A stretch of DNA of 32,842 nt from Clostridia bacterium (lineage in GTDB: Bacteria > Bacillota > Clostridia > UMGS1883 > UMGS1540), in assembly GCA_017442155.1 (NCBI GenBank), contig JAFSAU010000028.1:1-32842 (forward strand), written 5' to 3'. Shown here piece by piece: positions 15,735-23,832 of the stretch. The first letter of the stretch is position 1; the number at the start of each line of letters is the position of its first letter. The notes below the pieces were generated by a model. The model did no database searches and was not told the origin of the DNA. It saw only the letters and a list, made by a program, of their open reading frames with translations. A program made the position numbers and the translations under genes.

Positions 15735-17054
15735 ATGAAAATTGTTGCATTAAACGGACTCTTAGGCTATGGCTACAGCGAAGAAGCTTTAGATATAGCC
15801 TTTTCTGAAAAAGTAGACTATCTTGGAGTTGATGCAGGCTCAACCGACCCGGGACCGTATTATCTGGGAAGCGGAAAATCCTTTACCGACCGCGGCGCGG
15901 TAAAGCGCGACTTAGCCCTCGCACTTCCTCGCGCATTAGAGCATAAAGCACCTTTTATCATCGGCACGGCAGGCGGTGCCGGAAGCTGTGAACATGTGGC
16001 GTGGCTTAAAGGTATTTTACTTGAAATTGCATTCGAGCAAAATTTAAGCTTTAAGCTGGGAACGGTTTTAAGTGATGTTGAGGCAGAATACCTCCTTGAA
16101 AAATTTAAAAGCGGAAAACTCCTACCTATGTGTGATGAAATGCCGGCCGATGAAAAGGCGATAAAAGAAAGCACAAGGATAGTCAGCCAGATTGGCATTG
16201 CACCGATTATAAAATTGCTTGAAGAAAAGGTTGATGTTATACTTTGTGGCAGAGCCTGTGATACGGCAATTTATGCAGCACCTTGTATTTATGAGGGGTA
16301 TAAAGAAGGGCTTGCATTTCATATGGCGAAGATTATGGAATGCGGCGCAATGTGTTCTGAACCCGTTGCGGCGGCAGACGTTATGCAAGGGTATATGTAC
16401 GACGATTATTTTGAGCTTTGCCCTGCAAATCCCATCCGCAAATGTACAGTTGACAGAGTGGCGGCGCATACGCTGTACGAGCAGTCAAACCCGTATATGA
16501 TTTATGAACCGGATGGTGTTTGCGACCTTACAAATTCAAAGTTTGAACAGGTTGACGCGCGTACCGTAAGAGTGACAGGCTCGGTTTTTAAGGAAGCGGA
16601 AGAAAAAACATTAAAGCTTGAGGGCGTGAAATGCGCAGGATACAGAACCATATGCCCTGCAACAATTTATGACCCCGAAACAATCAGAAATATGGATTTA
16701 ATCATAAACACAGTAACGGAATTTGTGAAGGAAAACACAAAAAACACGCTCCCGGAAAACAGTTACACCATTCACTTTAAATTAAGCGGCGGTGCAGAAA
16801 GCTCCCTCGGCATCATTATGGATATTGTGGGAAAAACCCAGGAAATTGCAGATACCGTGTGCGCACTTGCCAGAAGCCGAATGTTGCATTGCGATTATGT
16901 CGGCAGAAAATCCACTGCAGGCAATCTGGCGTTCCCGTTTTCCCCGTCGGATATTCACGTGGGACCGGTTTATGAATTTTCGGTATTTCATCTTGCAAAG
17001 GTGGATTCTCTCTTGGAAACCGCTAAAATTAGCACGGAGGTAATCGGTAAATGA
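15735..17054 (+). CDS. AtuA-like (acyclic terpene utilisation, DUF1446) protein
   Basis: The 439-residue product matches the AtuA/DUF1446 family: GLLGYGYSEEALDIAF, VDYLGVDAGSTDPGPYYLG, APFIIGTAGGAGS, ILCGRACDTAIYAAP, and late GGAESSLGIIMDIVG. In Pseudomonas, AtuA belongs to the citronellol/geraniol pathway, but most homologues lie in other clusters with hydroxy-acid or CoA chemistry and their reaction is unknown. The stop overlaps the DUF4387 start by 4 bp (ATGA). That matches the frequent pairing or fusion of these two families and suggests a complex. It is the first gene of the rightward cluster. Confidence 0.85.
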   Translation: MKIVALNGLLGYGYSEEALDIAFSEKVDYLGVDAGSTDPGPYYLGSGKSFTDRGAVKRDLALALPRALEHKAPFIIGTAGGAGSCEHVAWLKGILLEIAFEQNLSFKLGTVLSDVEAEYLLEKFKSGKLLPMCDEMPADEKAIKESTRIVSQIGIAPIIKLLEEKVDVILCGRACDTAIYAAPCIYEGYKEGLAFHMAKIMECGAMCSEPVAAADVMQGYMYDDYFELCPANPIRKCTVDRVAAHTLYEQSNPYMIYEPDGVCDLTNSKFEQVDARTVRVTGSVFKEAEEKTLKLEGVKCAGYRTICPATIYDPETIRNMDLIINTVTEFVKENTKNTLPENSYTIHFKLSGGAESSLGIIMDIVGKTQEIADTVCALARSRMLHCDYVGRKSTAGNLAFPFSPSDIHVGPVYEFSVFHLAKVDSLLETAKISTEVIGK

Positions 17055-17350
17055 AAAAGCTTATAGATTACACTAAAATTTTAAGAAGTAAAAATGCAGG
17101 ACCTCTTTTTATCACATTTGATTTGATTTTCAATACCAAAGAAGACATGCAATATGTGGAACAAAGACTTAAAAAAACTGATATTTCACAGGCTTATGGA
17201 GTCGAACAGGAGAAAATTGACATCATATGTTATGGGGTCGTAAATTCCATAAAGATAACATTCCCAAGAAAAAATATAAGCGGAAGCTTAGCCGACAATG
17301 ACATATACGGTTGTCAACAACATATACCGCTTGCGAATATAGTGTTGTAA
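17051..17350 (+). CDS. DUF4387 family protein, AtuA partner
   Basis: The 99-residue product fits DUF4387: an early KNAGPLFITFDLIF, central VVNSIKITFPR and the terminal GSLADNDIYGCQQHIPLANIVL, close to the family's GQQHxPL ending. Its function is not known. In other genomes it occurs next to, or fused to the C-terminus of, AtuA-like proteins. Here the 4-bp overlap implies coupled translation and a likely protein-protein interaction. Confidence 0.85.
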   Translation: MKKLIDYTKILRSKNAGPLFITFDLIFNTKEDMQYVEQRLKKTDISQAYGVEQEKIDIICYGVVNSIKITFPRKNISGSLADNDIYGCQQHIPLANIVL

Positions 17351-17362
17351 GGAGTAAATACT

Positions 17363-18568
17363 GTGATAAATATAGATAAAGAGTATATTATTAGTATTCG
17401 CAGAGAAATTCATCAATACCCTGAAGTTGATTTTGATTTGCCAAAAACAATTGCACTTGTTAAAAGAGAACTTGACAAAATGGGAATTCCTTATACAGAA
17501 AAATACGGGAAAAGCAGTGTGGTTGCCACCATAAATCCTGAAAAGGATGATTTTACAATTGGTATTCGTGCAGATATGGATGCACTATTAATCAATGAGA
17601 AAACAGCTGTTCCGTTTAAATCCAAGATTAAAGGTAAAATGCATGCATGCGGTCATGATGCACATACAGCAATGCTCTTGGGCACCGCAAAAGCCTTAAA
17701 TGAAATGGAAAGTGAAATCAATTGCAGAGTAAAACTTCTGTTTCAGCCCAGCGAAGAGGGGAAGGAAAGCGGAGCTGAGTATATGGTGGCAGATGGTGTA
17801 ATGGACGATATAGACATCATAATCGGTCAGCATATTGAAAATTGGCTTGATGTTGGCACTGTCGGTGTATGTAAAGGTGCTTCTATGGCATCATCGAGAA
17901 CAATAAAAATTGAATTTTTCGGCCGTACTGCGCATGCCACATTACCGCATTCTGGCATTGATACACTCGCTGCTGCAGTAAAAACGTATAATAATATACA
18001 GTTTATGCTCACTCGCGAAATAAATCCTTTTGACAGGTATGTTTGCTCTGTGGGTAAGCTTTCAGCAGGTACAACACAAAATGTAATAGCGGATTATGCT
18101 GAAATGCTTATTTCTGTAAGAGCATACAGTAGCGAAGTGGACGAGCACATTGCAAAAAGAATTGAACAAATCGCCCAAAATGCTGCAAATGAACTGGGGG
18201 CTGAGGTTAAGGTGGATAGTCAGTTAAAGTGTTATGTAGTCTATAACGACCCGCATATTTCTGACCTTGTTTTATCCTCTGCCGCAAAAGTTGTGGGAAA
18301 AGAAAAACTTGCGGACATGCCTGTCAAAATGAGCTCTGAGGACTTTTCGCAATATTTAACTAAAAAGCCCGGGGTGTTTTTCAGGTTAGGAACCAGAAAT
18401 AAGGAAAAAGATATTACAACACTGCCGCATAATAATGATTTTAATATAGATGAATCAGCATTACCTATAGGAAGTCAGGTTTGTGTACAGTTTGTACTTG
18501 ATAATATGAATGGAATTGATATGGAAAAAGTAGAAAAGTCAGATGAAAGGAAGGAAAAGCATCTGTAA
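17363..18568 (+). CDS. M20-family amidohydrolase/peptidase
   Basis: The 401-residue product is an M20D-type metallohydrolase (IAA-amino acid hydrolase/hippurate hydrolase-like). Visible are GIRADMDALLI, metal ligands in HACGHDAHTAMLLG, the catalytic/metal glutamates in QPSEEGKESGAEYM and a late MSSEDFSQYL. These enzymes cleave N-acyl amino acids or similar amides. The start is GTG (17363-17365) with AAGGAG 8 nt upstream; no ATG is better placed. It lies 12 nt after the DUF4387 gene. In this setting it probably releases an acyl or amino-acid group from the pathway substrate. Confidence 0.88.
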   Translation: MINIDKEYIISIRREIHQYPEVDFDLPKTIALVKRELDKMGIPYTEKYGKSSVVATINPEKDDFTIGIRADMDALLINEKTAVPFKSKIKGKMHACGHDAHTAMLLGTAKALNEMESEINCRVKLLFQPSEEGKESGAEYMVADGVMDDIDIIIGQHIENWLDVGTVGVCKGASMASSRTIKIEFFGRTAHATLPHSGIDTLAAAVKTYNNIQFMLTREINPFDRYVCSVGKLSAGTTQNVIADYAEMLISVRAYSSEVDEHIAKRIEQIAQNAANELGAEVKVDSQLKCYVVYNDPHISDLVLSSAAKVVGKEKLADMPVKMSSEDFSQYLTKKPGVFFRLGTRNKEKDITTLPHNNDFNIDESALPIGSQVCVQFVLDNMNGIDMEKVEKSDERKEKHL

Positions 18569-18622
18569 TGATATCTATATTTGGTTTGTTCTTGAGAATA
18601 TAAATCATATTAAGGGAGAGAT

Positions 18623-20116
18623 ATGATGAAAATACTTTTAACACAATTCGGAAATGAAACAAATAGCTTTGCTGTTGGAAAAACCACCTTTGAAACATTG
18701 GTCCCGAAAGGGTGGGTTAAAGCTGAAGATGTCATTCGTCAGTTTAAAGGAACAGCAACATATTTAGGAGGAGCTTTAAGAGCAATTGAAGAAGAAGGCG
18801 CAGAGCCTCTTCCTGTAGATTTAGCGACTCGCGGGGGTAATTTTGGTGCAGGACCAATGATGTCAAAGGAATGTGCTTCTTATGTGATGGATCACATAAC
18901 AGAAGATGTGAAAAAACATATGGGAGACTTTGACGGTGTATTTTTTGCAGTTCACGGAGCAGGTTGTTCGGAAGAAGACCTTGATTTAGAGCGTTACAGT
19001 TTTAAGAGAATGAGAGCTGTTATCGGTGATATTCCGATGGTATCATCATTAGATGCTCATGCGAATTTAAGTCAGGATATGCTGAACCTCTCTGACGGGC
19101 TTTACGGGATAAAGACAGTTCCGCATATCGACTGCGAAGAAGCAGGATACAGGGCTGCCAAAACCTTGATTCGTCATATCCGTGGAGAAGTAAATCCCAA
19201 GATGTATTTGAAAAAAATACCGCTGTTAATTCCGGCGACAACGGGAAGAACCGTAAGCGGTCCCGGTAAAGCAATCATGGAGTTTGCGGCTGCGTGCGTA
19301 AAAAAGTATAATCTGATAGATGCCACCTTCTTTTTCGGCTTTTCTGCGGCCGACTGCCCATGTTCTTCATGTTCCGTGTTGGCGGTTGCAGATGGTTATG
19401 TACCAAAAAAAGAAGCGGAAGAAATCGCAGCGTTTGTTTGGCAGAGAAGATACGAATTTTCAGAACCCTCTTTGTCGGTCCGGGAAGCTATGGATGTTGC
19501 GCTTTCAAAGGTAAAAGATGGATATGTGGTAATAAACGAAGCCTCCGATAATCCGGGTGGTGGAGCTCCGGGCGATGGAACGCATTTGCTTCGGGAAATG
19601 ATTAAAAGAAATATTCCGGGAACGATTATGGGGCCGCTGACGGATCGTGTCGCTGTCAAATATTTATTTGACAACCATAAGGTAGGAGATGTGGTTGATA
19701 TCGAGGTTGGGGGCAAGACAGATGCAACCGGCGGAGAACCAATGCGGCTCCATAATGCAGAAATAATAAATTTTTCAAACGGAAAGCTTATTTCTGCAGC
19801 ACCAATCAATTTTGGTGCGCCTATGGACTATGGAAACACGGTGAGACTAAGGCAGGGAAATGTGGAGCTTATCATCGTGTCGGACAGATTTCAAACCTAC
19901 GACGACCGCCCGTTTATTATGACAGGCTGTGATATGTCGCAGTATAAGATACTGGGGCTGAAATCAATGAACCATTTTCGGGGTTATTTCGGGAGCCGTG
20001 CCGATGCAATTGTTACTGCAGACCCGCCGGGGCAGTGCCCGATAAATTTAAAACTATATCAATATAAAAATATAGAACGTCCAATACTTCCGCTGGATGA
20101 AGTGAATTCTATTTAA
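18623..20116 (+). CDS. M81-family metallopeptidase (microcystinase MlrC-like)
   Basis: The 497-residue product resembles MlrC: TQFGNETNSFAVGKTTFE at the N-terminus, FFAVHGAG, SSLDAHANLS with Asp/His zinc ligands, the PHIDCEEAGYRAA helix, SDNPGGGAPGDGTHLLR and a C-terminal domain ending near GQCPINLKLYQY. MlrC of Sphingomonas hydrolyses linearised microcystin, but most relatives occur in bacteria that never meet that toxin, so the true substrate is unknown. AGGGAGAG precedes two tandem ATGs at 18623 and 18626. It follows the M20 gene by 54 nt, giving two different metallohydrolases in one cluster. Confidence 0.87.
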   Translation: MMKILLTQFGNETNSFAVGKTTFETLVPKGWVKAEDVIRQFKGTATYLGGALRAIEEEGAEPLPVDLATRGGNFGAGPMMSKECASYVMDHITEDVKKHMGDFDGVFFAVHGAGCSEEDLDLERYSFKRMRAVIGDIPMVSSLDAHANLSQDMLNLSDGLYGIKTVPHIDCEEAGYRAAKTLIRHIRGEVNPKMYLKKIPLLIPATTGRTVSGPGKAIMEFAAACVKKYNLIDATFFFGFSAADCPCSSCSVLAVADGYVPKKEAEEIAAFVWQRRYEFSEPSLSVREAMDVALSKVKDGYVVINEASDNPGGGAPGDGTHLLREMIKRNIPGTIMGPLTDRVAVKYLFDNHKVGDVVDIEVGGKTDATGGEPMRLHNAEIINFSNGKLISAAPINFGAPMDYGNTVRLRQGNVELIIVSDRFQTYDDRPFIMTGCDMSQYKILGLKSMNHFRGYFGSRADAIVTADPPGQCPINLKLYQYKNIERPILPLDEVNSI

Positions 20117-20140
20117 AAGTAATAAAACCTGGAGGAAGAA

Positions 20141-21058
20141 ATGATTAAAACGGAAGCTTATGAAAAAGCACTTTTTGAAACCATTAAACGAGGCGCAACA
20201 GAGATTTCGCCCGATGTAAAAACCGCCTTTGAAAAAGCAATTGAAAAAGAGACTATTCTCGATGCTAAAAAAGGACTTTTGGCAACTTTAGACAGTATGG
20301 AAATGTCAAAAGAAAGAGAAAATCCGCTTTGTGTAGACACGGGTTGGCCTATTTTCTATTTTAAAGTGGGAAACAATTGCGAACTGGAAGGCGGCTTTAT
20401 GGAGCTTGAAAATGCAGCCAGAAGAGCTGTTGCAAAAGCAACAGAGCTTGGTTATTTAAGGGCAACGATGAAACATCCGCTGACCGGATACGACCCGGGC
20501 AACAATATCGGCATGAATATTCCGGATTTTACATATCAGTTTGTGGATGGCGATTTTATAGAAATGTCTTATGCGGCAAAAGGCGGCGGAAGCGAATGCT
20601 TTGGCGGTACAAGGCACAGAATTGTAGCTTTTGCCGATGGTATAAAGGGCATTGAAAAGTTTGTAATTGACAGTTTCGTGGCCTCTGCCCGTGCAGGTGC
20701 TGTTTGTCCGCCGTCAGTACTGGGTATAGGTATAGGCGGTACGGCGAATGTTGCTGCAAATCTTGCCAAAGAGGCGGCGTGCCTGCGGACAGTAGGCTCC
20801 AAACATCCCGACCCGATGTTCGCCAAAATTGAAGAAGATTTATATAAAGCACTCAATAGTCTTGGTATAGGAATATTGGGCGCAGGCGGTGACACGTCTG
20901 TGCTTGCAGTTAATGTTGAATACGCCTATACACACATTGCCGGAATCGCCTGTGCAACAAGCACGAACTGTATGGTGGCGCGTCGTGCATCATCCAGAAT
21001 TGATGCTGACGGAACAATCAAAAAAATGGTAAGTCCCAACTGGTTCGGGGACAGATAG
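20141..21058 (+). CDS. Class I fumarase/L-tartrate dehydratase-type hydro-lyase, alpha subunit
   Basis: The 305-residue product is the N-terminal-type subunit of two-subunit [4Fe-4S] hydro-lyases. The three cluster cysteines appear at C64 (NPLCVDTGWP), C189 (AGAVCPPSVLGIGIGGT) and C277 (TNCMVARRAS), with the conserved KGGGSE near residues 147-152. The family removes water from a 2-hydroxy-dicarboxylate such as malate, tartrate or methyl derivatives. The exact substrate is not readable, and the DTGWP variant of the usual DTG segment hints at a non-fumarate ligand. GGAGGAAG precedes the ATG. The beta-subunit gene follows after 12 nt. Confidence 0.87.
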   Translation: MIKTEAYEKALFETIKRGATEISPDVKTAFEKAIEKETILDAKKGLLATLDSMEMSKERENPLCVDTGWPIFYFKVGNNCELEGGFMELENAARRAVAKATELGYLRATMKHPLTGYDPGNNIGMNIPDFTYQFVDGDFIEMSYAAKGGGSECFGGTRHRIVAFADGIKGIEKFVIDSFVASARAGAVCPPSVLGIGIGGTANVAANLAKEAACLRTVGSKHPDPMFAKIEEDLYKALNSLGIGILGAGGDTSVLAVNVEYAYTHIAGIACATSTNCMVARRASSRIDADGTIKKMVSPNWFGDR

Positions 21059-21070
21059 GAGGAAAATCTT

Positions 21071-21694
21071 ATGGCAGAGTATCATTTGAAAGGTCCTCTT
21101 ACAGATGAGGATGTGACAAAGCTTAAAATAGGGGATACAGTTTATATAAGCGGCGAATGCTTTACATGCCGCTCCAGGCTTCAAAAATATATTTTTGACG
21201 AAAATAACGTTTTGCCGTTTGATACTGAAAACAGAAATATTTTAATCCACAACGGACCCATTGTTATTAAGGAAAACGGAAAATGGAAGTTAGTTTCGTT
21301 TATGCCCACATCAAGCATACGCTTTGAAAAGTGGGGCGCAAAAAGCGTTTCAGAGTGGAACCTTAAAATGATTGTGGGTAAAACCACCATGGGTGAGGAA
21401 ACTGCGAAAATGATGAAGGACAAAAAATGCGTGCATGTTTCGCCTCGCTCTGTAAGTCCCAATCTTTGGATTGACTCGATTGAAGTTCAAGATGTTTTTC
21501 TCTACGACGAGCTTGGCAGGATTGAGGCGGCATGGTTCTTTAAACTAAATGATTTAGGGCCTTTTATTGTTGATATTGACTGTGAAGGAAACAACTATTT
21601 TGATCATTTGGATAAGGATATCGAACATAAAAAAAATGAAGCTTTGAATAATCTTGGTATTGACGATTCATTCGAATTTACTAAATTATATTAA
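21071..21694 (+). CDS. Class I fumarase/L-tartrate dehydratase-type hydro-lyase, beta subunit
   Basis: The 207-residue product matches the C-terminal domain of class I fumarases: an opening PLTDEDVTKLKIGDTVYISG, NGPIV, MPTSSIRFEKW in place of the usual GPTTSxRM, VGKTTMGEET, and ELGRIEAAWFF. It completes the active site of the alpha subunit. The normally well-kept ARDAAH segment after ISG reads CFTCRSRLQ here, so the subunit is divergent and the substrate may differ from fumarate or tartrate. AGGAGG precedes the ATG. Confidence 0.85.
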   Translation: MAEYHLKGPLTDEDVTKLKIGDTVYISGECFTCRSRLQKYIFDENNVLPFDTENRNILIHNGPIVIKENGKWKLVSFMPTSSIRFEKWGAKSVSEWNLKMIVGKTTMGEETAKMMKDKKCVHVSPRSVSPNLWIDSIEVQDVFLYDELGRIEAAWFFKLNDLGPFIVDIDCEGNNYFDHLDKDIEHKKNEALNNLGIDDSFEFTKLY

Positions 21695-21778
21695 AAAAAC
21701 GGCAGGGCACGTTTCGTTGGTGAAAATAAAATATGCCTTGCGTGTCCGCCAAACACAGATTTGGAGGAATTGTCTGTA

Positions 21779-21955
21779 ATGGGAGATGGCGATAGTGGAG
21801 ATTGCGGTGCGCCCGGTAACATGCAGGGACAGGCTAAAGCAATTGCAGATATTGTAAAATATCGTGAAACAACAAATCAACGTATATTTTCCTTGTATGA
21901 AAAGATGTATGACGATTTGAAAGAAATGGGTTGCAATAAAAAAACTGCAAAATAA
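21779..21955 (+). CDS. Small unrecognised protein at the end of the catabolic cluster
   Basis: This is a 58-residue frame starting MGDGDSGDCGAPGNMQGQAK and ending in a charged helix-like tail (YEKMYDDLKEMGCNKK). GGAGG lies 11 nt before the ATG, slightly far. A TTG three codons earlier, 2 nt after the GGAGG, is another possible start. The frame ends 6 nt before the terminator, placing it on the cluster transcript. I recognise no family. The Gly/Asp/Cys-rich head followed by a helix could be a small accessory subunit. It may also be a chance frame. Confidence 0.45.
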   Translation: MGDGDSGDCGAPGNMQGQAKAIADIVKYRETTNQRIFSLYEKMYDDLKEMGCNKKTAK

Positions 21956-21961
21956 TTTTTT

Positions 21962-22005
21962 TGACAGGAACAACTGTTTTTTGGATAGTTGTTCCTGTCA
22001 TTTAG
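21962..22005 (+). terminator. Terminator of the AtuA-like cluster
   Basis: TGACAGGAACAACT (21962-21975) pairs perfectly with 21987-22000 around an 11-nt T-rich loop. Only a short TTT follows, so termination may be partial. It is the first strong hairpin after the hydro-lyase and small-ORF genes. Confidence 0.75.
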
Positions 22006-22067
22006 GAATGTTGGCATTTTTACAATTTTTCGCAGAAAGGACACAGGGGAAACTGACGGATGCAGGG

Positions 22068-22094
22068 AAGACAATAGAACCATCCCCCTGTCTT
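22068..22094 (+). repeat. Half-copy of a dispersed hairpin repeat
   Basis: The 27 nt beginning AAGACAATAGAACC and ending CTGTCTT match 26951-26977 at 25 of 27 positions. Here the left arm of the hairpin is degenerate (GGACACAGGGG at about 22039-22049), so this is a decayed member of the repeat. Confidence 0.6.
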
Positions 22095-22109
22095 CCTATG
22101 ATCACCTTA

Positions 22110-22520
22110 TTATTTCAATATTTCCAAATACTGTTCCATTCGTTCTATCACATATTCTGCAATCAATTCTATCATCGGTTCTGCTGAGTTATTCTTATAA
22201 AACTCATCAAACGCTTCATAGTATTTTTTTCTGTCTGTGAATTTCACATTAATTGCAGAGTATCCATTTTGGATAAGATCCAGATTCAGAAGTAATCTTC
22301 CGCATCGGCCGTTACCATCAATAAACGGATGAATTCCTTCAAATTCGAGATGAAATCTTGCAATTCTCTCAATCGTGTGCATTTTCTTTTTGCGTTTTTC
22401 ATTTTTGGCGAGAAGTTCCGTCATTTTCGGTTCAATCATATACGGCTGAACCGGTTCTGTATATGCACCCATAATCGTTATAGGAATTTTTCGATATGTT
22501 CCTTTGTCTTCCGATGTCTC
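22110..22520 (-). pseudogene. Fic-domain protein, N-terminally truncated
   Basis: The frame contains the complete Fic motif HPFIDGNGRCGRLLLN, with the catalytic His and nucleotide-binding loop, and a normal C-terminus. Homology is visible from about 22520 (GTYRKIPITIMGAYTEP), which corresponds to the middle of a typical Fic protein. The N-terminal helical domain that usually carries the inhibitory helix is missing. Upstream, the frame continues as low-complexity Lys/Thr/Glu sequence without a convincing start. The best internal ATG (22470-22472) would give 120 residues without a clear ribosome site. Fic enzymes AMPylate proteins; this copy is probably inactive, although a bare Fic core could in principle be unrestrained. 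Confidence 0.7.
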
Positions 22521-22625
22521 CTTCCTCTTACACGCTCCGCGTTTTGTTTCTTTAGTTTTCTTCTGCTTCGCTCCAAAAACTAAAGCTATTCTTGAATTTA
22601 ATCCGTATGCTCAAGTATTCTTTTA

Positions 22626-22655
22626 TTGACAAGCCCGAAAAAAAAACGGTATACT
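22626..22655 (+). promoter_or_regulatory. Promoter of the XRE-kinase/murQ operon
   Basis: TTGACA (22626-22631) and TATACT (22650-22655) are 18 bp apart, about 20 bp upstream of the first gene. The short leader makes repression by the operon's own HTH-containing product plausible. Confidence 0.82.
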
Positions 22656-22675
22656 GTAACAGAGAGGTGAAATCC

Positions 22676-23818
22676 ATGTTTGACAGTAAACGATTAGGCA
22701 GTAACATACGAAAAGAACGTGAAAGGCTGGGGATGACCCAGGCACAGCTGGCGGAAAAGCTGTATGTCTCTTTCCAGGCCGTTTCCGGCTGGGAACGGGG
22801 CGTAACTCCGCCGGAGGTGGAAAACATCTGTAAAATGGCCGAGATTTTTGGTGTTTCGGTAGATATGCTTCTGTTTTCCCGGGATGACGGCGTTACCTAT
22901 CGGATTGGCATCGACGGCGGCGGCACGAAAACCGAATTTCTGCTGTTTACGGAGACCGGCGAGGTCGTCCGGCGCGTACTTGCGGAGGGTTCCAATCCAA
23001 ACGAAATCGGGCCGGAGGCCTGCGCGGCCCTGCTTTGCCGGGGCATTGACCGCCTTTTAGGTGGGGTATTCCGGCCCCGTGCTATTTTTGCAGGCATTGC
23101 CGGCGGTGCTTCCTCCGGTGCGGCACCGGAAATCCGGAAAAAACTACAGAAAGCATACCCCAATACCGCAATAGAGCTTGACGGTGATTTTATCAATATT
23201 CTTTCCCTTTCCGAGGACCCCATGCACTCTATGGGCATCATCTGCGGCACCGGGTCAAATGTATTTGTAAGGCTTGGCGACAAGGTAGACCGCATCGGCG
23301 GCTGGGGATATCTGTTCGATGTGGGTGGCAGTGGATTCGATATAGGCAGTGCCGCTGTACGAGCCGCACTGTCCGCGCGGGACGGCCTTTCCGGAGAAAG
23401 CCGGCTGACGGACCTCGTAAAAGAGCGGATTGGTGACGTAAAAGCGGTACTTGGCAGTCTGTACAAAGAAAAAATTCAATATATTGCTTCCTTTGCACCG
23501 TTAGTCTTTCAAGCCGCGGCAGAGGGAGACGGCAAGGCGCAGGAGATTTTACAGCGCAATGCCGGGCGCATGGCAGAGCTTATCAATACGACACTGAAAA
23601 AATTCAACTTTTCGGGAAAGGTTATCGGAGGCGGCGGCCTTATGCGTGAGCCGGCATATCACAGCCTGATGCAGGCACAGACAAAGGCAGAAATTGTGGT
23701 GCCGGACCTTCCTCCGGTATACGGTGCCTGTGCAGAATGCTGTCTCCGCACGGGGGTTGCGCCGGACAAGGCGTTTCGTGCACAGTTTAAAAAAAGCTAT
23801 ACTGAAATCACAAGGTAA
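22676..23818 (+). CDS. XRE-type HTH domain fused to BadF/MurK-type amino-sugar kinase
   Basis: The 380-residue protein joins two modules. Residues 5-65 are a Cro/C1-type helix-turn-helix (IRKERERLGMTQAQLAEKLY, SFQAVSGWERG). From about residue 77 a BadF/BadG/BcrA/BcrD ATPase-type sugar kinase follows (YRIGIDGGGTKTEFLLF phosphate loop, GICGTGSN, GGWGYLFDVGGSGFDIG). The kinase half resembles GlcNAc kinase and MurK of Clostridium acetobutylicum, which phosphorylates MurNAc and GlcNAc and is encoded near murQ. I start at the ATG at 22676, just after AGAGGTG and the promoter; an in-frame extension of 28 residues would begin upstream of the promoter. The fusion suggests a kinase that also regulates its own operon. 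Both activities are inferred. Confidence 0.88.
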   Translation: MFDSKRLGSNIRKERERLGMTQAQLAEKLYVSFQAVSGWERGVTPPEVENICKMAEIFGVSVDMLLFSRDDGVTYRIGIDGGGTKTEFLLFTETGEVVRRVLAEGSNPNEIGPEACAALLCRGIDRLLGGVFRPRAIFAGIAGGASSGAAPEIRKKLQKAYPNTAIELDGDFINILSLSEDPMHSMGIICGTGSNVFVRLGDKVDRIGGWGYLFDVGGSGFDIGSAAVRAALSARDGLSGESRLTDLVKERIGDVKAVLGSLYKEKIQYIASFAPLVFQAAAEGDGKAQEILQRNAGRMAELINTTLKKFNFSGKVIGGGGLMREPAYHSLMQAQTKAEIVVPDLPPVYGACAECCLRTGVAPDKAFRAQFKKSYTEITR

Positions 23819-23832
23819 AAGGAGAAAGAAAA

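Noticed and set aside
22550..22585. CTTTAGTTTT/AAAACTAAAG inverted repeat upstream of the XRE-kinase promoter
   Set aside because: Short, AT-only stem with a 16-nt loop and no T run; probably chance in AT-rich sequence.
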